Of a stretch of 64,000 nucleotides of DNA, positions 53,653 through 61,775 are shown one piece after another. The notes under the pieces were generated by a model, which worked only from the letters and a program-made list of their open reading frames with translations, did not search any database and had not been told where the DNA came from. The number at the start of each line of letters is the position of its first letter. The first letter of the stretch is position 1. This DNA comes from Phycisphaerae bacterium (GTDB lineage: Bacteria > Planctomycetota > Phycisphaerae > UBA1845): positions 1-64,000 of the forward strand of contig JAJDDT010000097.1 of the NCBI GenBank assembly GCA_029260165.1, written 5' to 3'. Position numbers and translations under genes: made by a program.

Positions 53653-56184
53653 ATGTTGGCGAGCCACGTACAACACCTTAAGACACCGACTGTCCTGCGG
53701 GGGATGCTCGTCGCAATCGCGGCGATTGGCGGACTTGCGCAGCCGGTCATTGCTCAACACTCAGTTGCTCGGGAATGGAACGAGGAGCTTCTCGACGCAA
53801 TTCGAAACGATCTCGCGCGACCAACGATTCATGCGCGAAATCTTTACCACGTCTCCGCTGCGATGTGGGATGGCTGGACCGCGTACGCAGGGCCCGGCCC
53901 TGTTCCGATTTTCCACAGCGAATCCGCCACTGCGGTGGACATTCAAGCCGCTCGCGACGAAACAATCAGCTACGCAGCCTACCGTCTGCTGAAATCACGA
54001 TTCGCCAACTCCGTCGGCGCTGCCACCTCGCTGCCCTCATTCGACGCAAGGATGGTTGCGCTCGGATATGACATGAACTTCACCGACACCATCATGAACA
54101 CGCCCGCGTCGCTGGGCAACCGCATCGCGGAGACGATCATCTCGTTTGGTCTGACTGACGGCGCTAACGAAGCCAATGATTACATCAACCAGTTTTATCA
54201 ACCCACCAACCCGCCGCTGCTTCCCGCGCTACCGGGCAATCCCGACATCGTCGACGTGAACCGATGGCAACCGTTGGCGTTGCAGTTTTTCGTTGACCAG
54301 GCGGGCAACGTCATCCTTGGTGGATACCCGGAGTTTCTCGGGCCTGAGTGGGGACAGGTCACGCCGTTCTCGTTGTCTTCAAACGACCTGACGATCTACA
54401 ACCGCGACAGTTTTGACTATTGGGTGTACCACGATCCCGGACCGCCACCCTTTTTTGGGGGTGTCGATGATGACTACTACCGGTGGGGATTTGAAATGGT
54501 CGCGGTGTGGTCCTCCCATCTCGATCCCTCGGATGGCGTGATGTGGGACATTTCGCCGGCGTCCATCGGCAACGCACCGCTTCCGAATGCGGGCGACTAC
54601 GAACAATTTTACGACTTCGAAAACGGTGGCGACTGGGGAACGGGCTACACGGTCAATCCAGTTACCGGACAACCGTATACGCCACAACTGGTTCCGAGGG
54701 CAGACTACGCTCGAATTCTGGCTGAGTTCTGGGCGGATGGTCCGGATTCCGAGACGCCTCCAGGCCATTGGTTCACCCTCGCAAACTACGTTTCGGATCA
54801 TCCCCTCACCAAAAAGCGGATCGGCGGTCAGGGTGTGGTCATCGATGACCTCGAGTGGGACGTCAAGCTTTATCTCGCTCTCGGCGGCGCGATGCACGAC
54901 GTCGCGATTAGCGCGTGGGGTGTCAAGGGCTGGTACGACTATATTCGCCCCGTGTCCGCGATTCGATACCTGGCTGATCAGGGACAGTGCACGGACCCGC
55001 TGCTCCCGTCGTTTGATCCGAACGGCATCCATCTGCAGCCCGGTTACATCGAGGTGATAACGTCGGCCACGACCGCTTCCGGAGGCCAACACGAACACCT
55101 CGTCGGGCTTGAAGGCAAAATTGCCCTTAACGCATGGCGTGGTCCGGATTACATCGCCAACCCCGCCAGCGATGAAGCGGGCGTGGGATGGATACTCGCC
55201 GAAAACTGGTGGCCTTATCAACGACCGAGTTTTGTCACGCCGCCGTTCGCCGGATACGTCTCCGGACACAGCACCTACAGTCGCGCAGCCGCCATCATCA
55301 TGACCAATTTCACCGGGTCGGAGTATTTCCCCGGCGGGCTTGGCGAGTTCCAGGCACCGCAAAATCAATTCCTCGTTTTCGAGGATGGACCGAGCATGAA
55401 TGTCACGCTCCAATGGGCGAAATACAACGACGCCTCCGATCAATGCAGCCTGTCGCGAATCTGGGGTGGTATTCATCCGCCGGCGGACGATCTTCCAGGA
55501 CGCATCATGGGGCAACAAATGGGTGAGGATGCGTACGCGTTCGCCCAGTCGATTTTTGGATCGGTCTGCGGCAACGGCGTGCCTGAAGACGGCGAGGAAT
55601 GCGATGACGGAGTCGCCAACTCCGACACGACCCCCGACGCCTGTCGCATAGATTGCACGAACCCGATCTGCGGAGACGACGTGCAGGATTCGGGCGAAGA
55701 GTGCGACAACGGTGCGGGTAATGCGAACGCGCCGAATTTGTGTCGCACGAGTTGCCAGCTGCCGACCTGCCTGGACGGAATCGTCGACAACGGCGAACAG
55801 TGTGACGACGGCGTCGAATCCGCTAATTGCGACGACGATTGCACACCGGCGGTCTGCGGTGACGGAGTCGCGAATCAAGCGGCGGGCGAAGCGTGCGACG
55901 ACGCCGGTGCATCAACGACGTGCGATCTGGATTGCACGGCTGCGGTGTGCGGCGATGGGACGCTCAATCTTGTCTCCGGCGAGGAGTGCGACGACGGGAA
56001 CACAAACGACGACGATGGCTGTTCTGCCATCTGCACGCTCGACGGCGCCGCACCGATACCTGCCGTTTCCGGTTGGGGCATGATGCTGTTGTTGGCGGGC
56101 CTGGCGACCGGGATCATGATTCGTTTCGGAGGATTGGCTCGCGTTTCAGTTCGCGTCGAATCGGACGCGCACAACCAGCGATAG
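53653..56184 (+). CDS. Secreted vanadium haloperoxidase/PAP2-like protein with Cys-rich repeats and sorting tail
   Basis: An 843-residue exported protein. The signal peptide ends near QPVIAQ. Residues about 30-640 resemble vanadium-dependent haloperoxidases and type 2 phosphatidic acid phosphatases: IRPVSAIRYL, then GYVSGHSTYSRAAA with the active-site His, then LSRIWGGIHPPADDLPGR with Arg and the vanadate- or phosphate-binding His. Then four or five myxococcus-type Cys-rich repeats follow (CGDGVANQAAGEACDD, CGDGTLNLVSGEECDDGN), likely calcium- or disulfide-stabilised stalks. The C-terminus is IPAVSGWGMMLLLAGLATG, a hydrophobic helix, and basic residues: an IPTL-CTERM variant, so exosortase H is the likely processing enzyme. 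AAGGGGTAGG precedes the ATG. Confidence 0.85.
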   Translation: MLASHVQHLKTPTVLRGMLVAIAAIGGLAQPVIAQHSVAREWNEELLDAIRNDLARPTIHARNLYHVSAAMWDGWTAYAGPGPVPIFHSESATAVDIQAARDETISYAAYRLLKSRFANSVGAATSLPSFDARMVALGYDMNFTDTIMNTPASLGNRIAETIISFGLTDGANEANDYINQFYQPTNPPLLPALPGNPDIVDVNRWQPLALQFFVDQAGNVILGGYPEFLGPEWGQVTPFSLSSNDLTIYNRDSFDYWVYHDPGPPPFFGGVDDDYYRWGFEMVAVWSSHLDPSDGVMWDISPASIGNAPLPNAGDYEQFYDFENGGDWGTGYTVNPVTGQPYTPQLVPRADYARILAEFWADGPDSETPPGHWFTLANYVSDHPLTKKRIGGQGVVIDDLEWDVKLYLALGGAMHDVAISAWGVKGWYDYIRPVSAIRYLADQGQCTDPLLPSFDPNGIHLQPGYIEVITSATTASGGQHEHLVGLEGKIALNAWRGPDYIANPASDEAGVGWILAENWWPYQRPSFVTPPFAGYVSGHSTYSRAAAIIMTNFTGSEYFPGGLGEFQAPQNQFLVFEDGPSMNVTLQWAKYNDASDQCSLSRIWGGIHPPADDLPGRIMGQQMGEDAYAFAQSIFGSVCGNGVPEDGEECDDGVANSDTTPDACRIDCTNPICGDDVQDSGEECDNGAGNANAPNLCRTSCQLPTCLDGIVDNGEQCDDGVESANCDDDCTPAVCGDGVANQAAGEACDDAGASTTCDLDCTAAVCGDGTLNLVSGEECDDGNTNDDDGCSAICTLDGAAPIPAVSGWGMMLLLAGLATGIMIRFGGLARVSVRVESDAHNQR

Positions 56185-56210
56185 CCAGCCGCAAAATTCA
56201 ATAACCATTC

Positions 56211-56253
56211 GCGAGTCGCCGGGCGAATCGTTCCCCGGCGGCTCGCTGTTTTT
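56211..56253 (+). terminator. Intrinsic terminator of the haloperoxidase-like gene
   Basis: GCGAGTCGCCGGG (56211-56223) pairs perfectly with CCCGGCGGCTCGC (56234-56246) except for one position, and TGTTTTT follows. It lies between convergent genes. Confidence 0.85.
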
Positions 56254-56272
56254 CGACGCAATCGTACCTTCG

Positions 56273-57691
56273 TCACGCATTCACCAACTGCTGAGTCTTT
56301 GCCCCAATCAACTCGGACTTCTCTACGTCTGACTGCCCCCTCATCCGTCCGATGATTTCATCCGCCCGATGACGCCAGGTGTGGTGCTCCAGTGCATGTT
56401 GTCGCGCTGCATCGGCCTTCTCTCTTATCTCCACCGGGGCGCTCAGAAGATCGGCGACGAGACGTTTTGCCTCTGCCGGATGATCAAACACGACGACCTG
56501 GTCGCCTGGGAATAACTCATGAATCCCTTCCCTGTACGCTTGCAGCAGACACGCCCCGGACAGCGTAATCTCGTACGGTTTCAGGTTCAGCCCCACGTCG
56601 TCCTGCCATCGCATGACATTCAGTCCGAAATGTGCGCGACTGTAAGCCCTTGCCTGATCGTCGTAATCGAGCTTCCCGAGGCGCTCCCAATCTCCAGGCC
56701 AAGCCTCGAACACGTCGGACAAACCAAACGTCGCGCACCGAAAATGCCTGCTCAAACCGGCAAATGTGAACGCTCTTTCCCACTGATGAATTGTTCGTAA
56801 CTTCATTGTGAACTCAACGCATCGCGTCGGGTCTTTCAGCAAGGCGAGAACGGACGGTGACAATAGCGGATTCTTTTTTGTAACGGACTGGAGCTGTTCG
56901 AGGACGGGTCGGTTTCGATTGGCAAGGTGGACGTCGATCACGGAGTCTACAAACGTCGATGCATCTGCATGCGCACAGATCGGTGACGCTATGTCGCACA
57001 ACCCCGCATGGATTTTCCCGGCTTCGTCCCTCGTGATGCGGTTCATATCAGGCTCGTCACGTTCCAGTTCGTCCAACATGACATCCGATGGCTCGGTGTT
57101 GTCAGCGCCAACACCAAAAACGATATCGAAATCCTTGCATGGATAATCGTGCGGGTGAAAACGCCCGGGATCGGCGGCGTGGCCTACATCAAGAACATTT
57201 TGAAAGCCGAAAAGCCCCGCAATTTCCTGGCGTGTCCCAAGGTTGTTGACCCAATGGTATCGATTCGGACTATTCCAAAGCCATGAGGGTGTCGTCATGA
57301 CGGACCCAGAATGCGCCCACTGCGGTGCATCGAGCCAATACATGAGCAACGGCAGACCAAGGGTGTCAAAGAGATTTCGGTTGAGGTGCGATTCCAGATA
57401 GGCCGGTCCGTTGCCCCACATTGAAAAACAAAAATCGATGTTGTTTGCGATGGCGAATGATTGAACGATCGCCGCATGCGTGTCGGCGATATGATATCCG
57501 GCAGTTTCGTCCGGAGCGTTGTCCCACTTCTCCTTGTACGCCGCCAACTGAAAGAGAAACGGTCGGTGACCCGCCTCGCAAAATCCGTCGATCACATCAC
57601 GGTAGATGTCGGACGTGTTGACACCGTTGTGAACCAGAAAAAGAATGTTGAGAGGGGTGTCTGCCGTTCGTTTGGTCGCGTTACAGTCCAT
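56273..57691 (-). CDS. CgeB-like glycosyltransferase
   Basis: A 472-residue protein. The N-terminal part (LNILFLVHNGVNTSDIYRDVI, NIDFCFSMWGNGPAYLESHL, LPLLMYWLDAPQWA) is like the DUF3880/CgeB N-domain; the C-terminal part (YSRAHFGLNVMRWQDDVGLN, PYEITLSGACLLQAYREGI, LEHHTWRHRADEIIGRM) is the GT group 1-2 domain with a conserved Glu before TLSGA. CgeB-type enzymes decorate spore coat, flagellin or surface glycans. It lies 64 bases downstream of the SPFH-propeller gene and is probably its last operon partner, though a functional link to the ESCRT-like genes is not shown. Confidence 0.78.
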   Translation of the reverse strand: MDCNATKRTADTPLNILFLVHNGVNTSDIYRDVIDGFCEAGHRPFLFQLAAYKEKWDNAPDETAGYHIADTHAAIVQSFAIANNIDFCFSMWGNGPAYLESHLNRNLFDTLGLPLLMYWLDAPQWAHSGSVMTTPSWLWNSPNRYHWVNNLGTRQEIAGLFGFQNVLDVGHAADPGRFHPHDYPCKDFDIVFGVGADNTEPSDVMLDELERDEPDMNRITRDEAGKIHAGLCDIASPICAHADASTFVDSVIDVHLANRNRPVLEQLQSVTKKNPLLSPSVLALLKDPTRCVEFTMKLRTIHQWERAFTFAGLSRHFRCATFGLSDVFEAWPGDWERLGKLDYDDQARAYSRAHFGLNVMRWQDDVGLNLKPYEITLSGACLLQAYREGIHELFPGDQVVVFDHPAEAKRLVADLLSAPVEIREKADAARQHALEHHTWRHRADEIIGRMRGQSDVEKSELIGAKTQQLVNA

Positions 57692-57755
57692 GCATGTACG
57701 TCGGACAAACGTCGATCCGGAATCGAGCGAATCGCACGAAATCCCCTCCAGTGGC

Positions 57756-59522
57756 CTACGAAACCGTGGGCAGGAGGCAGACGTCCTGGACGGAATGTGT
57801 CGTCAGCCGCGCAATGGGAAGGACCGCGGACGGTGTGTCCGGGGTGGAGGTTTTCCAGACGAACAGGCGATCGCGTGCTTCGTTGGTAGCGACGATGAGA
57901 TCGGCCGCGACTTCGACCCGGCGTAGCGTCTGCCCACCCGCTTCAAATCGACTGATGAACGAATCGTCAATGATGCGTGCAAAGACCGCCGACGACGTGT
58001 CGGTGTAAAACAACCGCTCGATACCATCAAAATCCACCATGAACACCGATTCGCACGAGCGTCGACGTCCCGTGTGGATCACCGTTGGATCGCCCGGGCG
58101 GTCGAGCGACCAGGCGACGACTTCCCCCTCCGCGTTCCCGGCGTAGACATTGCGATCCGTGACACAAACAGCCGTGATGATCGACCTTGATCCCACGAAA
58201 GGCTCCAGATTGGCGCCCTCATCACCGGCGAGCATGCGATAGACGACGTGATCCGCTGAAAAGTAGACACCCGTCGGATGGAACCGGGCACACCGTACCG
58301 CCTTGGCAGGGTCTGTGACCTCCCGACAAAGACGCCTGGCTGGTTCGTCCGCACGACGGTCCCAAACCAGCAAACCAAGCTCCGAATGCGTCGCGTAGAG
58401 TTGGTCACCCGCAATGGCGACTGAATTCACACCGCCACGAACCTCGCCGACCTCATCCGCCCGATAGGATATCATCTCCCCGCCAAGGTCGGCCGCCAGC
58501 TCGTAAACCCCCACGGACGCACCGATGCACAGTCGTTGTGCACCGTTCGCATCGAGGTAGGTCTGCACGGATCGGATCGGACCTATGTCACCCGCCACAG
58601 TGATGCGATCTTTCGGCGTATCAGACGAACCGGGTTCAAACGAGAGAAGTTCATCGCCCGAACCGACGATGATGCGATCCGTGGCAAGTGCATTATCGCA
58701 TGTTGCAAACAACGCTTCATACAGATGACATCGCTCGGTCTCATCAAACTGCTGAACGAGCGTCGCAAGCGAATCTGACGGCGAAGCCTCCGCCCGCTCG
58801 CGAAGCTGTTCCAACAGGGTCGCAACCCGTTCGGAATTGCTCCGTTCCGCCTGTGCACGCGCTTGTTCGACGCGATCCTTCGCTGAGATTTGTTCACGCC
58901 TGCGCTTCAATTCAGCACGAGTTCGCAACGACTGCCGATACATCGGCGCGTCGATCTGAATGTGAATCTGAGCGTCGATGTGAACCCCCGCACCAAACGC
59001 CGCGGGTTTGAGCGACTCAAACAGTTCCCCCCCAATCGTCTCGGCATTTTCGGCGTCTATGAGAACACCCACACCCCTCCCGTCCGCCGCACCAGCCAAC
59101 CCCAACGCGATCTGCGGACGAAAATAGTCCGCGACCGTGGAATGATTGGCTGTGTTCGCACTTCCAATTACCCGGTTCCGAAATCCCACCAACTCCGCAG
59201 CCTCCGGAATCAGGTGCACGCGAAGCTCAACGTCAGCATGACACTGATAGTGATCTATCGAATGAACGGCGACGTTGGTGTATTTGAGCGAGAACGTTCC
59301 GGTTCGCACCCAGATGACCTCGGCCACCTCGTCCGACGTAAGGTCCGACCCTGCCGAGCACAAAACGCGATCACCGGTTTTTCGAATGACCACCGCGCAT
59401 TGACCGACCGGCACACGATACGACCGATTCCAGAACCCAAACAAATCCTCCGGATCGACCAGCGCTGCGAGGGCATCCTCGTTCGTGAAAAACGCTTTGA
59501 CATCGAATGAATTCGTGGACAT
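57756..59522 (-). CDS. SPFH/band-7-like protein with C-terminal beta-propeller
   Basis: A 588-residue protein. Residues 1-200 read like a band-7/SPFH domain: YRVPVGQCAVVIRKTGDRVL, then EVIWVRTGTFSLKYTN, HADVELRVHLIPEAAEL and FGAGVHIDAQIHIQIDAP. There is no obvious N-terminal membrane helix. Residues 205-275 form a charged coiled coil (RTRAELKRRREQISAKDRVEQ, ERVATLLEQLRERAE). The rest is a WD40-like propeller: GDIGPIRSVQTYLD, VNSVAIAGDQLYATHSELG, AVRCARFHPTGVYFSADHVV and EGEVVAWSLDRPG. SPFH proteins ring membranes and organise partners. ATG 59522 is 34 bases after the AAA stop. In this operon it may be the membrane platform or cargo sensor. Similarity to SPFH is moderate; treat as inference. 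Confidence 0.68.
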   Translation of the reverse strand: MSTNSFDVKAFFTNEDALAALVDPEDLFGFWNRSYRVPVGQCAVVIRKTGDRVLCSAGSDLTSDEVAEVIWVRTGTFSLKYTNVAVHSIDHYQCHADVELRVHLIPEAAELVGFRNRVIGSANTANHSTVADYFRPQIALGLAGAADGRGVGVLIDAENAETIGGELFESLKPAAFGAGVHIDAQIHIQIDAPMYRQSLRTRAELKRRREQISAKDRVEQARAQAERSNSERVATLLEQLRERAEASPSDSLATLVQQFDETERCHLYEALFATCDNALATDRIIVGSGDELLSFEPGSSDTPKDRITVAGDIGPIRSVQTYLDANGAQRLCIGASVGVYELAADLGGEMISYRADEVGEVRGGVNSVAIAGDQLYATHSELGLLVWDRRADEPARRLCREVTDPAKAVRCARFHPTGVYFSADHVVYRMLAGDEGANLEPFVGSRSIITAVCVTDRNVYAGNAEGEVVAWSLDRPGDPTVIHTGRRRSCESVFMVDFDGIERLFYTDTSSAVFARIIDDSFISRFEAGGQTLRRVEVAADLIVATNEARDRLFVWKTSTPDTPSAVLPIARLTTHSVQDVCLLPTVS

Positions 59523-59556
59523 CACAGGCTGCTCTTCGATCGGTATCCGGCCAATT

Positions 59557-60678
59557 TCATGATCCGTCCCCACCAAACGATTCGTATTTGACAAGCGAAG
59601 ATTTCTCCACCGACGGCGGAATCACCGCGATCACGCTTTCAAGGTCCTGCATGTTTATCGGACGTGGATCTCGACCGCCAATCGCGTCGGTAAACGGAAT
59701 CGCCGCTGCACGCTGAATGATGTTTCGAATATCAGCACCACTGTAACCCTCTAATTTGTCGCACAACTCACCAAAATCGAGGTCCTCGTCTGCGGGCCTG
59801 TCACCAAAATGAATCTCCAACAATCGAAATCGAGCCGTCGCATCCGGCAGGCCAACGTACACCCTCGTATCCAAACGCCCCGGACGGAGCATGGCTTCGT
59901 CGAGCATCCACGGCTTGTTGGTGGCTCCGATAAAAAGCAACGCCCGATCCGAATCCCGATCAAACCCCTCCAACTCCTGCAAAATCTGAGGCACCACGCG
60001 TTGCATGACCGTCGACGACCCACTGCGGCGCTTCGGCACCAGCGCTTCGCACTCGTCGATGAAAATCACCGACATCGGTTCCTGCCTTGCCGCGTCGAAG
60101 AGCTTGCGAATGTTCTGCTCCGCCTCGCCGACCCACTTGCTCATGATTTGTGCGGGGCTGATGACGAAATAGGTCGCGTTCAGCTCGAACGCGATCGCCC
60201 TGGCCATCATCGTTTTGCCCGTTCCCGGTGGACCATACAGCAGCACACCGCCCCCGAGACCGATCCCGTATCGTTTCGCCAATTCCGGGTGCGACAATGG
60301 ATAGATCATCTTGACGCGGATTTCGTGCTTCACGTCCTCAAGACCGGCGATGTCGTCGAAACCAATATTCGGTTTCTCGCGAACAATCCATTCGGACGCG
60401 TCGCTGCTGTTCTCATCTTCCCTTTCGGATTGAGCACGTCGTCCACCCGACCGTGGCGACACATGCAACCGCTCGCAATCTTTGGCCAACTCGATCAATT
60501 CCGCGGCCAATTCCTCGTGCTGCCGCCTCGCCTCGTCCGACTTCGTTTCTTCCGCCAGCGAAACCAAACACTCAGCCGCATCAATCAAGTACGCCTTCGC
60601 CGTCAGGTACTCGCCCTTCTGATAGGCAGCCACCCCCCTGGACTTGAGTCGGTCAAATGTGGAAAACGAAACTGACAT
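59557..60678 (-). CDS. MIT-domain AAA ATPase, Vps4-like
   Basis: A 373-residue ATPase built like eukaryotic Vps4. Residues 5-72 form a three-helix MIT-like domain (FDRLKSRGVAAYQKGEYLTAK, YLIDAAECLVSLAEE, RRQHEELAAELIELAKDCERL). A polar acidic linker follows (SEREDENSSDA), then EKPNIGFDDIAGLEDVKHEI, almost the same entry as in Vps4 and katanin. Walker A GPPGTGKT is at 149-156, pore loop MSKWVGEAEQ with Trp182, Walker B VIFIDECEAL at 204-213, sensor 1 GATNKP at 251-256 and Arg fingers in LRPGRLD at 265-271. EGYSGADIRNIIQRAA is the small domain. Vps4 lacks one Arg in RRRFEKR, so the match is not perfect. The likely role is to disassemble the Snf7-like polymers encoded upstream. A 256-base gap with an 84-bp repeat separates it from the upstream gene. 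Confidence 0.88.
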   Translation of the reverse strand: MSVSFSTFDRLKSRGVAAYQKGEYLTAKAYLIDAAECLVSLAEETKSDEARRQHEELAAELIELAKDCERLHVSPRSGGRRAQSEREDENSSDASEWIVREKPNIGFDDIAGLEDVKHEIRVKMIYPLSHPELAKRYGIGLGGGVLLYGPPGTGKTMMARAIAFELNATYFVISPAQIMSKWVGEAEQNIRKLFDAARQEPMSVIFIDECEALVPKRRSGSSTVMQRVVPQILQELEGFDRDSDRALLFIGATNKPWMLDEAMLRPGRLDTRVYVGLPDATARFRLLEIHFGDRPADEDLDFGELCDKLEGYSGADIRNIIQRAAAIPFTDAIGGRDPRPINMQDLESVIAVIPPSVEKSSLVKYESFGGDGS

Positions 60679-60760
60679 CAGAACTATGGGGACAATCCCT
60701 ATTAATATGCTAAATCAACAGCAACGCAAAATAGTGCTTTGCTACTCGTCATTCGATGAT

Positions 60761-60844
60761 TGGGTGGCCCATGGCTTCAGCCGTGGGGGAGTCGAATTCG
60801 GAATTTCCTTCGAGTCCCCCACCTCTAAAGAGGTGGGCCACCCA
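60761..60844 (+). repeat. 84-bp palindromic composite (two inverted family B elements), copy 2
   Basis: It matches the reverse complement of 50412-50495 with about seven differences over 84 bases. It lies in the 256-base gap between the third Snf7-like gene and the MIT-AAA gene, so both hairpins would form in the polycistronic RNA and could tune the ATPase-to-subunit ratio. No gene was seen in the remainder of the gap (60679-60934). Confidence 0.9.
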
Positions 60845-60934
60845 TATGCCATCGATGCATCAAACCATCTTCCATGACACACTGGAACGACGCCCCAAAA
60901 GGACAACCAAATCGATCCTACGGGTGGTCAATCA

Positions 60935-61543
60935 CTACTTCTGCTTCTCGCCTTCTTTCTTCAACGCGCTCAACTCCGCACGCAAACCTGCCAGCTTGTC
61001 CATTTCCTTTTGATGCTCAGCCTCTGCTTCCGCGTCGATCAAACGATCGATTTCGTCGTCACTCACGACACTATCAGCATCGCTGACCTCGATATTGTCC
61101 GACGCGATCGACTCGACCGAATCGAGGAACATGTTCATCCGCTCCTCCATCGTCTCCGACTGCAACATCGCTTTTTCCCAGTCCGCCTGCGTCTTCATCA
61201 AATCCGTTTCACCGAACAATCGACCAATTTCGCTGGCCATCAAGCCCATGCTCTTGGAAAAATCCGCCGACGCCTCCGCCTGCCGCTTGATCAACAACGC
61301 GTTCTTGACCGTTAGCAACTGCCGTTCCAACATCTTCTTAACGGTGGCGGTCTTCTTCAGCGAATTGCGAATGAAGTTGTATTGCTGCGTATCGCCGATA
61401 CGCTTGGCCTGCTGTGCGTTCCTGACAAAATCGTCCGTAAACTTATTCTGCTCGCGAATGGACTTCTCGATCCGCCGAATCCCCTGGCGAATTTTCATAT
61501 CCCGCTCGATGCGACGCTCGTCAGCCGACTTGAACAAACCCAT
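60935..61543 (-). CDS. ESCRT-III/Snf7-like protein with MIM1-like C-terminus
   Basis: A 202-residue helical protein with the layout of CHMP2/Vps2. It begins MGLFKSADERRIER, a membrane-insertion-type N-terminus; basic helices 1 and 2 form a hairpin at about 8-50 and 52-95 (MKIRQGIRRIEKSIREQNKF, FIRNSLKKTATVKKMLERQL); helices 3-4 follow (SKSMGLMASEIGRLF, TMEERMNMFLDSVESI). An acidic stretch at 146-178 and a last helix complete it. The end AGLRAELSALKK fits the LxxxLxxLK spacing of the MIM1 motif that docks on the MIT domain of Vps4, though the central Arg is Glu. Helices 1-2 are strongly basic and the tail acidic, as needed for autoinhibition. ATG 61543 follows GAGG by seven bases. Bacterial PspA/Vipp1 is an alternative relative; the tail and MIM-like end favour the ESCRT-III form. 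Confidence 0.8.
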   Translation of the reverse strand: MGLFKSADERRIERDMKIRQGIRRIEKSIREQNKFTDDFVRNAQQAKRIGDTQQYNFIRNSLKKTATVKKMLERQLLTVKNALLIKRQAEASADFSKSMGLMASEIGRLFGETDLMKTQADWEKAMLQSETMEERMNMFLDSVESIASDNIEVSDADSVVSDDEIDRLIDAEAEAEHQKEMDKLAGLRAELSALKKEGEKQK

Positions 61544-61567
61544 GAAAAAACCTCGCTGCAACGGCGA

Positions 61568-61762
61568 CTAATAATATTCGCGTTCCGGAATCACCATCCA
61601 CAAAACGATATAGACCAATACACCCGAAAATGCCGTGAGTATTGACAACAACACATAGCCGACGCGAACAGCCGTCGGATCAATATCCAGATACTCCGCC
61701 AAACCACCACACACCCCGCCGATTTGCCGGTCCATTTGAGATCGCCGTAGCGTTTTCGACAT
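61568..61762 (-). CDS. PspC domain membrane protein
   Basis: A 64-residue PspC-type protein. RSQMDRQIGGVCGGLAEYLD then DPTAVRVGYVLLSILTAFSG is the PspC signature; one transmembrane helix follows (VLVYIVLWMVIPE). In phage-shock systems PspC senses membrane stress and recruits PspA, which belongs to the ESCRT-III superfamily. Here the gene lies between two Snf7-like genes with gaps of 13 and 24 bases, so an equivalent recruitment role is likely. Confidence 0.92.
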   Translation of the reverse strand: MSKTLRRSQMDRQIGGVCGGLAEYLDIDPTAVRVGYVLLSILTAFSGVLVYIVLWMVIPEREYY

Positions 61763-61775
61763 GATTCAATTCCCT

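Noticed and set aside
54379..55878. 499-codon minus-strand frame opposite the haloperoxidase-like gene
   Set aside because: It has no ribosome site and no motif; the plus frame has a signal peptide, active-site motifs and a sorting tail.
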